Source: Desulfovibrio sp.
GTDB lineage: Bacteria > Desulfobacterota > Desulfovibrionia > Desulfovibrionales > Desulfovibrionaceae
Length of the DNA: 6,223 nt
Reading direction: 5' to 3'
Assembly: GCA_028708195.1 (NCBI GenBank)
Contig: JAQVZK010000144.1
Span: 1-6,223, forward strand
How positions within the stretch are numbered: position 1 is the first letter of the stretch; every line of letters begins with the position of its first letter. Positions 1 through 5,597 of this stretch are shown here, piece by piece. The position numbers and the translations under genes are program-made. The notes beneath the pieces were generated by a model. That model was not told the origin of the DNA. It saw only the letters and a list, made by a program, of their open reading frames with translations, and ran no database searches.

Positions 1-993
1 CGCAATCCCGATCTGCGCGAAATGCCTACTCATTTAACGCGCTTTTCTGAGCCCACACCTGACCCGCGAGCCAACCCCTTTGATTACTTTCAATATTCCC
101 TGTTGCCTCTGGGCACCCCTGTGCTCATTGCCCACACTTCCGCTGACGGCAGATGGCATTTTGTAGAATGCCCCATAGCGGGCGGCTGGGTTGATGCCGA
201 AGACCTGGCGCTGGTTGACGACAGCTTTATAGCCCTTTATCGCAATGCTTCCTTTGCGGCAGTTGTGCACGACAACGTGCGCCTCACGAGCCAGAATGGG
301 GCTTCGGCCGCAACCGGAGATCAACGTGTTAGCATCGGCACCATACTGCCCGCACTTGCCGGAGGGTCTCTCGGAACGTCAATCATGCCCGGCGGCGCAA
401 ACGCGCAGCCAGTCACCCTGCTGGCCCCGGTTAAAGACAGCCGCGGCATGGCCCGTACGGCTCCCTTCGCGGTTTCTTCATCTGACGTTGTTGCCCGCCC
501 CCTGCCCCTGACGCCAGGCAATGTGGCTACCGTGGGCAATGTCATGATGGGCCAACTCTACGGATGGGGTGGCATGTTTGGCGAGAGGGACTGCTCGGCC
601 CTCACCCGCGACCTGCTCACGCCATTTGGCATCTGGCTTCCCCGCAACTCTGTCGCGCAGGCCCGCACAGGGGCCGTCAATTCCCTTGAAGGCATGACAC
701 CTAAAGAAAAAGAAGACACCATCATGCGTAATGGCGTCCCCTTTCTGAGCCTTGTGGGTATGCGCGGGCACATCATGCTCTATGTGGGCAAATACAACAA
801 TCGCCCGGCCATCTTCCACAATGTCTGGGGCGTCCGCACCGTGGAAGGCAACGATGATAACGCCCGCCTTGTCATTGGCAGAGCAGTTGTTACGTCCGTC
901 ACACCCGGCAAAGAACTGAAAAACCTGTATCGTGGTACGACTTTTGTGGACAGGCTGCGCACCCTCTCCACCCCGGCGGATACCCTGCAGTGA
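1..993 (+). CDS. SH3-domain NlpC/P60 (C40) peptidoglycan peptidase, 5' end missing
   Basis: The frame is open from base 1 with no stop, so the gene starts upstream of the window; the first in-frame ATG (base 22) has no ribosome site and is probably not the start. Counting from that ATG, residues about 20-150 look like two bacterial SH3-like modules (W45, G54-W56 region). The C-terminal half is an NlpC/P60 cysteine peptidase: a YGWGG motif, then catalytic Cys191 in ERDCSALTRD, His250 in MRGHIMLYVG, and a third polar residue His266 in IFHNVWG, giving a Cys-His-His triad. Enzymes of this family cut peptide stems of peptidoglycan, usually between gamma-D-Glu and the diamino acid, outside the cytoplasm. 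The arrangement resembles the Desulfovibrio NlpC/P60 proteins with an N-terminal stabilising domain and two SH3b domains. Any signal peptide or lipobox lies outside the window. Its stop overlaps the next gene's start. The family is secure; the exact substrate is inferred. Confidence 0.9.
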   Translation, partial: RNPDLREMPTHLTRFSEPTPDPRANPFDYFQYSLLPLGTPVLIAHTSADGRWHFVECPIAGGWVDAEDLALVDDSFIALYRNASFAAVVHDNVRLTSQNGASAATGDQRVSIGTILPALAGGSLGTSIMPGGANAQPVTLLAPVKDSRGMARTAPFAVSSSDVVARPLPLTPGNVATVGNVMMGQLYGWGGMFGERDCSALTRDLLTPFGIWLPRNSVAQARTGAVNSLEGMTPKEKEDTIMRNGVPFLSLVGMRGHIMLYVGKYNNRPAIFHNVWGVRTVEGNDDNARLVIGRAVVTSVTPGKELKNLYRGTTFVDRLRTLSTPADTLQ

Positions 994-2564
994 ACAGCCT
1001 TAAACTGGAAATAACCGCCGCCCAGGCAGGCCAAAGGCTTGACCGCCTGCTCCATGCCGCCGAACCCGATCTTTCACGGACGGCCCTGCAAAAAGCCATT
1101 CAGTCCGGGCACTGCACCGTGGACGGACTGACCGAGACCAGACCTGCCGCCAAAGTCAGGACAGGGCAGCAGGTACACTTGCAACTGCCGGAAGTTTCAG
1201 GCCAGTTACAGCCTGAAGACGGGCACCTCGAACTGCTCTGGCAGGACGAGCACCTCGTGGTTTGCAACAAACCCGCGGGGCTTACCGTGCACCCCTGCCC
1301 CTCTTGCCCGGAACAGACCCTGGTGCAGCGCCTTCTGGCGCGCTTTCCCCAACTGGGCAAAATCGAAGGCCAGCGCCCCGGCATCGTACACCGGCTGGAT
1401 AAAGACACCAGCGGTCTTCTGGTTGTGGCCCTTACCGAAACAGACCGCTTGAGCCTCAGCAACGCCTTTGCCGATCGTCAGGTCCACAAGGAATATCTGG
1501 CCCTTGTGGCCGGGCTTGCCCCCAAGAGCGGGCAATGCCAAGAGCCTGTGGGGCGTCACCCCACCGCCAAGGTAAAAATGGCCATCGTGCCAGAAAACCG
1601 GGGCGGCAGGCATGCCCATACGGAATGGCAACGCCTCTGGCATTCAGAAAACAAGGCCATCTCACTGCTGGCCGTACGCATCCATACCGGGCGTACCCAT
1701 CAGATACGTGTCCACATGGCCCATCTGGGCTACCCTCTTTTGGGCGACAAACTTTACGCTCCCAAGGCCGTGCGTGACATGGCCCCTCGCCAGATGCTGC
1801 ACGCGTGGCGCTTGAGCTTCACGCATCCCGCAAGCGGCGAAGCCCTGAGTTTTTCCTGCCCGCCGCCAGATGATATGCCGGAGGCCGCCCTGACGACAGA
1901 CCGGCGCATGCAGCGTCTGGTTATTACTGGCAATCCTGGCAGCGGCAAATCTGCCTTTTCGGATTTTTTGGCCCAAAAAGGCGTGCCCGTTATCAGTGCC
2001 GACACCATTGTAACAAGCCTCTACGCCCCCAGCGGCGCTGGCAGTCAATGGATAGGCCGGTTGCGCGGCGCACGCCTGCTTGAAGCAGACGGCTCTGTAA
2101 ACAGAGTGGCCCTTATGGCCGCCATGCAAGAAGACCCTGTGCTGCGCCGCGATGTGGAACAGACCGTTCACGCCTTGACAAGGCAGGCTGTGGAAACCTT
2201 TTGGGCGCAAGAAGAAGCCCAGGGCACGCCCCTCGCTGCCGCTGAAATCCCTTTGTATTTTGAATGCGGCTGGCAGCAGCTTTTTTCGCCAAAGCCGCTG
2301 ACCGTGGGGGTGCATTGCCCCCTGCCCCTGCGCAGTGCGCGCACGGCCAGGACCAGAGGATGGAATCAGGAAAAGATGGCGGCCCTTGAGGCCTGGCAGT
2401 GGCCTGAAGAGCAAAAGATGGCCGCGTGCGACCTGATTATAACTAATGATAAGTATTTGCGGCACCTAGATGACAAAGTGACCCGTTTTCTTCTGCAACT
2501 TCGCCTTCACCTCGAAAAAGCACAACAAAAACAAGCTGATACTCTCACCAAACTGTGGCTATAA
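990..2564 (+). CDS. coaE: RluA-family 23S rRNA pseudouridine synthase fused to dephospho-CoA kinase
   Basis: A single 524-residue frame encodes two enzymes. Residues about 5-70 form an S4 RNA-binding domain, followed by an RluA/RluD-type synthase: CNKPAGLTVHP near residue 92, catalytic Asp137 in HRLDKDTSG, and the conserved GRTHQIRVHMAHLGYPLLGD segment near 233-252 region. This half isomerises uridine to pseudouridine in large-subunit rRNA; the target position cannot be read from sequence. Residues 307-520 are CoaE, which phosphorylates dephospho-CoA at the 3'-hydroxyl with ATP: P-loop GNPGSGKS at 314-321, Asp338 in ISADT, EIPLYFE at 419-425, and the C-terminal Q-(x)n-K...CDLIITND segment. 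The usual HP motif reads His394-Ala395. The start is GTG at 990, overlapping the preceding stop as GTGA, with only a weak GGCGGA ribosome site (about 975-980), which suggests translational coupling. Each domain has about the normal length of the stand-alone enzyme. Both halves appear intact and no frameshift or stop separates them. Confidence 0.93.
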   Translation: MNSLKLEITAAQAGQRLDRLLHAAEPDLSRTALQKAIQSGHCTVDGLTETRPAAKVRTGQQVHLQLPEVSGQLQPEDGHLELLWQDEHLVVCNKPAGLTVHPCPSCPEQTLVQRLLARFPQLGKIEGQRPGIVHRLDKDTSGLLVVALTETDRLSLSNAFADRQVHKEYLALVAGLAPKSGQCQEPVGRHPTAKVKMAIVPENRGGRHAHTEWQRLWHSENKAISLLAVRIHTGRTHQIRVHMAHLGYPLLGDKLYAPKAVRDMAPRQMLHAWRLSFTHPASGEALSFSCPPPDDMPEAALTTDRRMQRLVITGNPGSGKSAFSDFLAQKGVPVISADTIVTSLYAPSGAGSQWIGRLRGARLLEADGSVNRVALMAAMQEDPVLRRDVEQTVHALTRQAVETFWAQEEAQGTPLAAAEIPLYFECGWQQLFSPKPLTVGVHCPLPLRSARTARTRGWNQEKMAALEAWQWPEEQKMAACDLIITNDKYLRHLDDKVTRFLLQLRLHLEKAQQKQADTLTKLWL

Positions 2565-2579
2565 GCCAATCTGAATCAA

Positions 2580-2591
2580 GCACTATAGTGC
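2580..2591. repeat. Perfect 12-base palindrome GCACTATAGTGC
   Basis: The sequence GCACTATAGTGC is fully self-complementary and lies 15 bases after the coaE stop and 7 bases before the -35 element of the kinase promoter. As RNA it would give only a 4-bp stem with a TATA loop, followed by CCTTTTATT, so it could be a weak terminator for the upstream gene. Its place directly upstream of a -35 box equally suits a binding site for a dimeric regulator. The sequence does not decide between these. Confidence 0.4.
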
Positions 2592-2598
2592 CCTTTTA

Positions 2599-2628
2599 TT
2601 GACACCCCTCTCTTCTAGCGGATATGGT
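2599..2628 (+). promoter_or_regulatory. Sigma-70 type promoter of the hybrid histidine kinase gene
   Basis: A perfect -35 hexamer TTGACA (2599-2604) is followed, after 18 bases, by TATGGT (2623-2628), which matches four of six -10 positions including the conserved first TA and last T. Transcription would begin near 2635, leaving an untranslated leader of roughly 40 bases before the ATG at 2674. It lies in the only sizeable gap upstream of the kinase gene, whose gene content changes here. Assigned by consensus only. Confidence 0.6.
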
Positions 2629-2639
2629 GCCACCTTATC
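2621..2639. promoter_or_regulatory. Operator-like inverted repeat over the -10 element
   Basis: GATATGGTG-C-CACCTTATC is an inverted repeat with two 9-base arms around a single central C (2630); eight of nine pairs match, the exception being T2625/T2635. A one-base loop cannot form a normal RNA hairpin, so a DNA site for a dimeric protein is more likely. It covers the proposed -10 hexamer and reaches the expected transcription start, the classic position for a repressor site. The binding protein is unknown; no DNA-binding regulator is encoded in the window. Confidence 0.45.
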
Positions 2640-2663
2640 ATGACAATTTGCTTAACCTTTTTT

Positions 2664-2667
2664 GGAG
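2664..2667 (+). promoter_or_regulatory. Ribosome binding site deciding the kinase start
   Basis: GGAG at 2664-2667 stands six bases before the ATG at 2674, a normal spacing. An in-frame TTG at 2662 overlaps this GGAG and would have no ribosome site of its own, so the ATG is chosen and the four extra residues of the TTG start are left out. Confidence 0.7.
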
Positions 2668-2673
2668 CGCCGC

Positions 2674-4725
2674 ATGTCAGCCTCTTTTACGGCCTCTGAC
2701 GGCCCCTATACAAACCCCCTGATCCTGGCACTGGAGATTTCCAGTTCAGCGCTTCTTCATGACCGTAAGGACCCCTTCCTGCAGGCCAGTCTGGCCAGTA
2801 TTGGCGAAACCCTGCATTGTGGACAGGTAACCCTTATAGAATATATCAACGACACGTGGATCGACCCCATTGTCTGGACAAGCCCCCGGCAAAGTTCCAC
2901 CTGTGACCAGCCGTTGCCCACCCTTGACGATCTGGCCCCAGTGCTTGAAACCTTCACCCAGCGGGGGAGCTTCTGCGTTTCAGACGTTGAACACCTGCCC
3001 GAAGGACCACAAAAAGAATCGTTACAGGCACGCCAGATCAAATCCGCTTTTTGCATCCCCATTCTGCACGAAGGCCAGCTTTACGGTGGTCTTTGCCTTA
3101 CCCGGCGCTCCCAGGTGCGGGAATGGACAGATGAAGAAAACAGCATCTGCAATTTGCTGGGCAATATACTGGCTATGGTGCTGACGCACTTTCGCCTTTA
3201 CGGGCAACTGCACCGCAAGCACAGGCAACTACGCGATATTCTGGATGCTTTTTCCAATCCTGTCTGTATTATCGACATGGATACCAATAAAATTCTCTTT
3301 TCCAACAAAAGCGTAAAAGAGACCTTTCCCAATCCGGAAGATCTGGGAAACGACATCTGCTACAAAAAGCTCATGGGCCGTGAAAGTCCTTGCCCCTACT
3401 GCACCAACTCCATCATCCTAAATTCGGGCGAACCCTACCAGTGGACCTTGCAGAACGAGGTGACAAAACGCACCTATACCATCGTTGACAAGGTCATCAA
3501 GTGGGATGACGACAAGCCCGTGCGTTTGTCTATCGCCACTGACGTTACTGATCTTTTGCGCACGCGCCATGAAAAACAGTCGGCAATCATCGCTTCACAG
3601 GCAAAAAGTGAATTTCTGGCGCACATGAGCCACGAGGTCCGCACCCCGCTCAACGGCATCATCGGCCTCACACATTTGGCGCTACAAAGCGCTCCCGATG
3701 GCGACCTCAAGGAATACCTGCACAAAATCCGCTCATCTTCCACAAATCTGCTTGCAATCATTAATGATATTCTCGACCTCTCCAAAATTGAAGCAAACAA
3801 GATGGTTTTGGAAGACGTCAACTTTATGGTCGAAGAAGTTCTTGATTTTGTGTACACATCCATCCGTTTTCCTCTGGAGCAAAAGGGCCTTCAATACAAA
3901 TGCGAGATGGGGGACGATGTGCCCCTCAAACTCTGGGGCGACGGCCTGCGCCTCAAGCAGGTGCTGCTCAATCTTCTGAACAACGCCGTCAAGTTCACGG
4001 CACGAGGCAGCGTGGGGCTGCAAATCACCAGAGAGCAATACATGTCAAAAGACTGCCTGCACTTTGTGATTTCAGACACGGGCATGGGCATCAGCCGCGA
4101 ATACCAGCAGCACCTTTTCGACCCGTACTCCCAGGCCAGCTCCAGCATCAGCCGCCGCTTCGGCGGCACAGGCCTTGGGCTGACCATCTGTAAACGCATA
4201 GCAGAGCTCATGCAGGGCACCCTTTGGTGTGAAAGCGAGCTCGGTTCCGGCTCATGCTTCCATTTGCGCATCCCCTGCATGCCAGCCCGAAACGTCTACA
4301 GTGAGGCCGAGGACGATTCACACAGCGTTCCACCACTGGAAAACACCGAGAATCTCAATATACTTCTGGTTGAAGACAATGAAATCAATCAGGAAATTGC
4401 CAAGGCCATGCTACGCCACCTCAATGTCGCCTGCGACCTGGCGCAAAATGGCCGTGAAGCCGTGCATATGGCGCTTGAAAATTCTTATGACGCCATCCTT
4501 ATGGACGTATACATGCCGGTAATGGACGGCATGAGCGCCACCTGCGAAATCCGGCAAAAAATGAAGCACGGCAAAAAACCTTTGCCCATCATTGCAATGA
4601 CCGCCGTGACCTTGCCTGAAACTGTGGATGAAATCATGCGCTCCGGCATGAGTGACCATATCGCCAAACCCTTCAGCCTGGCGGCCTTGCGCAAAAAACT
4701 GGCCCATTGGCTCAACCGCCCCTGA
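2674..4725 (+). CDS. Cytoplasmic hybrid sensor histidine kinase (GAF-PAS-HisKA-HATPase-receiver)
   Basis: The 683-residue protein has no membrane segment or signal peptide, so it should sense an intracellular cue. Domain order: GAF-like module about 14-178; PAS about 186-297, with Cys229, Cys240 and Cys243 (C-x10-C-P-Y-C); HisKA about 309-375 with phospho-acceptor His320 in HMSHEVRTPLNG; HATPase about 422-538 with N-box Asn437, Asp468 in SDTGMGIS and FGGTGLG at 496-502; receiver about 562-680 with acidic pair Glu567/Asp568, phospho-acceptor Asp611 in MDVYMPVMDG, Thr643 and Lys665. All residues needed for autophosphorylation and transfer to the receiver are present. There is no C-terminal Hpt or DNA-binding domain, so the phosphate must go to a separate partner, which is not encoded here. 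The gene has its own promoter and ribosome site. YbaK follows after 30 bases. The signal is unknown; the cysteines hint at a metal, redox or thiol cue, but that is inference. Confidence 0.95.
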   Translation: MSASFTASDGPYTNPLILALEISSSALLHDRKDPFLQASLASIGETLHCGQVTLIEYINDTWIDPIVWTSPRQSSTCDQPLPTLDDLAPVLETFTQRGSFCVSDVEHLPEGPQKESLQARQIKSAFCIPILHEGQLYGGLCLTRRSQVREWTDEENSICNLLGNILAMVLTHFRLYGQLHRKHRQLRDILDAFSNPVCIIDMDTNKILFSNKSVKETFPNPEDLGNDICYKKLMGRESPCPYCTNSIILNSGEPYQWTLQNEVTKRTYTIVDKVIKWDDDKPVRLSIATDVTDLLRTRHEKQSAIIASQAKSEFLAHMSHEVRTPLNGIIGLTHLALQSAPDGDLKEYLHKIRSSSTNLLAIINDILDLSKIEANKMVLEDVNFMVEEVLDFVYTSIRFPLEQKGLQYKCEMGDDVPLKLWGDGLRLKQVLLNLLNNAVKFTARGSVGLQITREQYMSKDCLHFVISDTGMGISREYQQHLFDPYSQASSSISRRFGGTGLGLTICKRIAELMQGTLWCESELGSGSCFHLRIPCMPARNVYSEAEDDSHSVPPLENTENLNILLVEDNEINQEIAKAMLRHLNVACDLAQNGREAVHMALENSYDAILMDVYMPVMDGMSATCEIRQKMKHGKKPLPIIAMTAVTLPETVDEIMRSGMSDHIAKPFSLAALRKKLAHWLNRP

Positions 4726-4755
4726 CCATTCCACACGCCGCCCAGCAAAAGAATC

Positions 4756-5250
4756 ATGGCAGTCAAAATCAGTAAAACCAATGCCGCCCGACAACTGGAA
4801 AACCAGGGCATAGCACACACCCTGCATCAGGTTGCCGTGGACGAAAATGACCTTTCTGGCGTCACGCTGGCCCACCAACTGGGGGTTGAGCCGCATATGG
4901 TATTCAAAACCCTGGTGGCTCGCGGCGATAAAACGGGCGTGCTTATGGCATGCATACCCGCCAATGACGAACTGAACCTCAAGGCCCTTGCCGCCGCCTC
5001 GGGCAACAAGCATGTGGAAATGGTGCCTCTCAAGGATGTGCGCCCCCTTACCGGCTATATGCGTGGCGGCTGCTCCCCCTTGGGCGGCAGGAAAGACTAC
5101 CCCGTCTATGTGGATGCCAGCGCCCTTGAACACCAGAATATCTACGTCAGCGCGGGCCTGCGCGGGGTGCAGATACTGCTGAACCCCGAGGACCTTTTGC
5201 GGGCAGTCAACGGTTCCCTGGTGGAAATTGCCCGCCACTCCGGCGCTTAG
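4756..5250 (+). CDS. ybaK: YbaK/EbsC-family Cys-tRNA(Pro) deacylase
   Basis: This 164-residue protein matches the whole length of the bacterial YbaK family. Members are cytoplasmic trans-editing enzymes that hydrolyse Cys-tRNA(Pro), a mischarging product of prolyl-tRNA synthetase. Visible signatures are the N-terminal T-x-A-x-x-x-L-E-x-x-G-I segment, VFKTLV with the conserved functional Lys51, and the GYMRGGCSPLGGRK loop near residues 101-114, which carries the family's GG-x-SP-x-G motif. The C-terminal GLRGVQILLNPEDLL segment is also typical. The ATG at 4756 starts at the normal point for the family, but the upstream bases (CAGCAAAAGAATC) hold no strong Shine-Dalgarno match, so expression may depend on the kinase gene 30 bases upstream, with which it probably shares a transcript. 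A strong hairpin lies about 45 bases after the stop. The family assignment is secure. The related ProX and ProRS-INS editing domains are less likely given the GGCSPLGG loop. Confidence 0.93.
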   Translation: MAVKISKTNAARQLENQGIAHTLHQVAVDENDLSGVTLAHQLGVEPHMVFKTLVARGDKTGVLMACIPANDELNLKALAAASGNKHVEMVPLKDVRPLTGYMRGGCSPLGGRKDYPVYVDASALEHQNIYVSAGLRGVQILLNPEDLLRAVNGSLVEIARHSGA

Positions 5251-5269
5251 AGAATTTTGCGTATTGAAA

Positions 5270-5298
5270 CTTTTTGTGGGAGGAGAGCTTTTTGTGGG
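5270..5298 (+). repeat. Direct repeat CTTTTTGTGGG, two copies
   Basis: CTTTTTGTGGG occurs at 5270-5280 and again at 5288-5298, seven bases apart. Both copies run on into G/A-rich sequence (AGGAG and GGAGGG), and the second forms the left flank of the hairpin. This looks like a partial duplication of the hairpin's left edge or part of a repeated intergenic element. Confidence 0.6.
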
Positions 5299-5332
5299 GG
5301 AGGGACCCTTTTGCAAAAGGGTCGCCTCCCCC
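5296..5332. terminator. Long G/C-rich hairpin after ybaK, possible bidirectional terminator
   Basis: The core GACCCTTTTGCAAAAGGGTC (5304-5323) is a perfect 20-base palindrome. Beyond one unpaired G (5324) the stem continues with GGGGGAGG (5296-5303) against CCTCCCCC (5325-5332), giving about 17 pairs with a single bulge. TTTT (5290-5293) and AAAA (5337-5340) could pair further out. Position after ybaK suits a terminator, yet on neither strand is the stem followed directly by a T run; T runs lie before it and A runs after it. It may therefore act as a terminator of less usual form, a transcript-end stabiliser, or a copy of an intergenic palindromic repeat. Confidence 0.55.
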
Positions 5333-5349
5333 CCCTAAAACTCTTATTC

Positions 5350-5538
5350 TTATTGCAAGATGCCGCCAGTAGCCCCCTGACCAGAAACGGGGTTTTCAAG
5401 CGCAGCACCTTCTGGACATACCACTGGCTCGAAGGTAAACTGTTTAATCTGCTCAAGAACTGGCACACCTTGAAACGCCCGGCATTTCAGACGTGCATCC
5501 TGCCAAAAGCTCTGTTTCTGGCTGTAGTTACGGCGCAT
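5350..5538 (-). CDS. Possible small protein of unknown function, weakly supported
   Basis: On the - strand, an ATG at 5538 opens a 62-residue frame (MRRNYSQKQS...ATGGILQ) ending with TAA at 5350, 15 bases before the start of the C-rich side of the hairpin. It would converge with ybaK and diverge from the HAD gene, a sensible arrangement with the hairpin as shared terminator. It has two cysteines, no signal peptide, membrane segment or known motif. The ribosome site is poor (CAGGG about 12 bases upstream), and the frame stays open far upstream into the antisense of the phosphatase gene, which weakens the case. It could be an unrecognised small gene, a remnant, or chance. Confidence 0.22.
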   Translation of the reverse strand: MRRNYSQKQSFWQDARLKCRAFQGVPVLEQIKQFTFEPVVCPEGAALENPVSGQGATGGILQ

Positions 5539-5550
5539 TGCTGCACACAG

Positions 5551-5580
5551 CCCTGCCAACCGCAGCCCCCTGCCAACCGC
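5551..5580 (+). repeat. Tandem direct repeat CCCTGCCAACCGC, two copies
   Basis: Identical 13-base units lie at 5551-5563 and 5568-5580, separated by AGCC, so the period is 17 bases. They end six bases before the ribosome site of the phosphatase gene. They could be a replication-slippage duplication or paired protein sites; nothing favours one clearly. Confidence 0.6.
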
Positions 5581-5585
5581 GACGT

Positions 5586-5590
5586 AGGAA
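5586..5590 (+). promoter_or_regulatory. Ribosome binding site of the HAD phosphatase gene
   Basis: AGGAA at 5586-5590 lies seven bases before the ATG at 5598 in an A-rich context (GAAAAAT), a good match and spacing. It supports this ATG, which also places the first HAD motif at the expected residue 10. Confidence 0.7.
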
Positions 5591-5597
5591 GAAAAAT

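Larger units (their letters stand above)
5251..5597. other. 347-base region without a secure gene between ybaK and the HAD phosphatase
   Basis: From left to right this stretch holds an 11-base direct repeat, a long hairpin, a possible 62-codon reading frame on the - strand, a 13-base direct repeat, and the ribosome site of the next gene. The + strand also has a long open frame through most of it (from 5257), but that frame runs through the hairpin repeat, overlaps the phosphatase start in another frame, and resembles no family I know. No clear sigma-70 promoter for the phosphatase was found, although one would be expected if the hairpin ends the upstream transcript. Confidence 0.6.

Noticed and set aside
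22..24. ATG at 22 as the true start of the NlpC/P60 peptidase
   Set aside because: The frame is open to base 1, there is no ribosome site before this ATG, and no signal peptide follows it although the enzyme acts outside the cytoplasm; a start upstream of the window is more likely.
1662..2465. 267-codon open frame on the - strand
   Set aside because: It is fully antisense to the well-supported fusion gene, has no family resemblance, and long antisense frames are common in GC-rich coding DNA.
2580..2600. Palindrome plus TTTTATT as a firm intrinsic terminator of the fusion gene
   Set aside because: Only a 4-bp stem with two central A-T rich positions in the loop can form and the T run is short and interrupted, so it is listed only as a palindrome.
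2662..2673. TTG at 2662 as start of the histidine kinase
   Set aside because: The TTG overlaps the GGAG ribosome site (2664-2667) that is correctly spaced for the ATG at 2674, and has no ribosome site of its own.
4411..5316. 301-codon open frame on the - strand
   Set aside because: It lies antisense to the kinase receiver domain and all of ybaK and crosses the hairpin; no recognisable domain.
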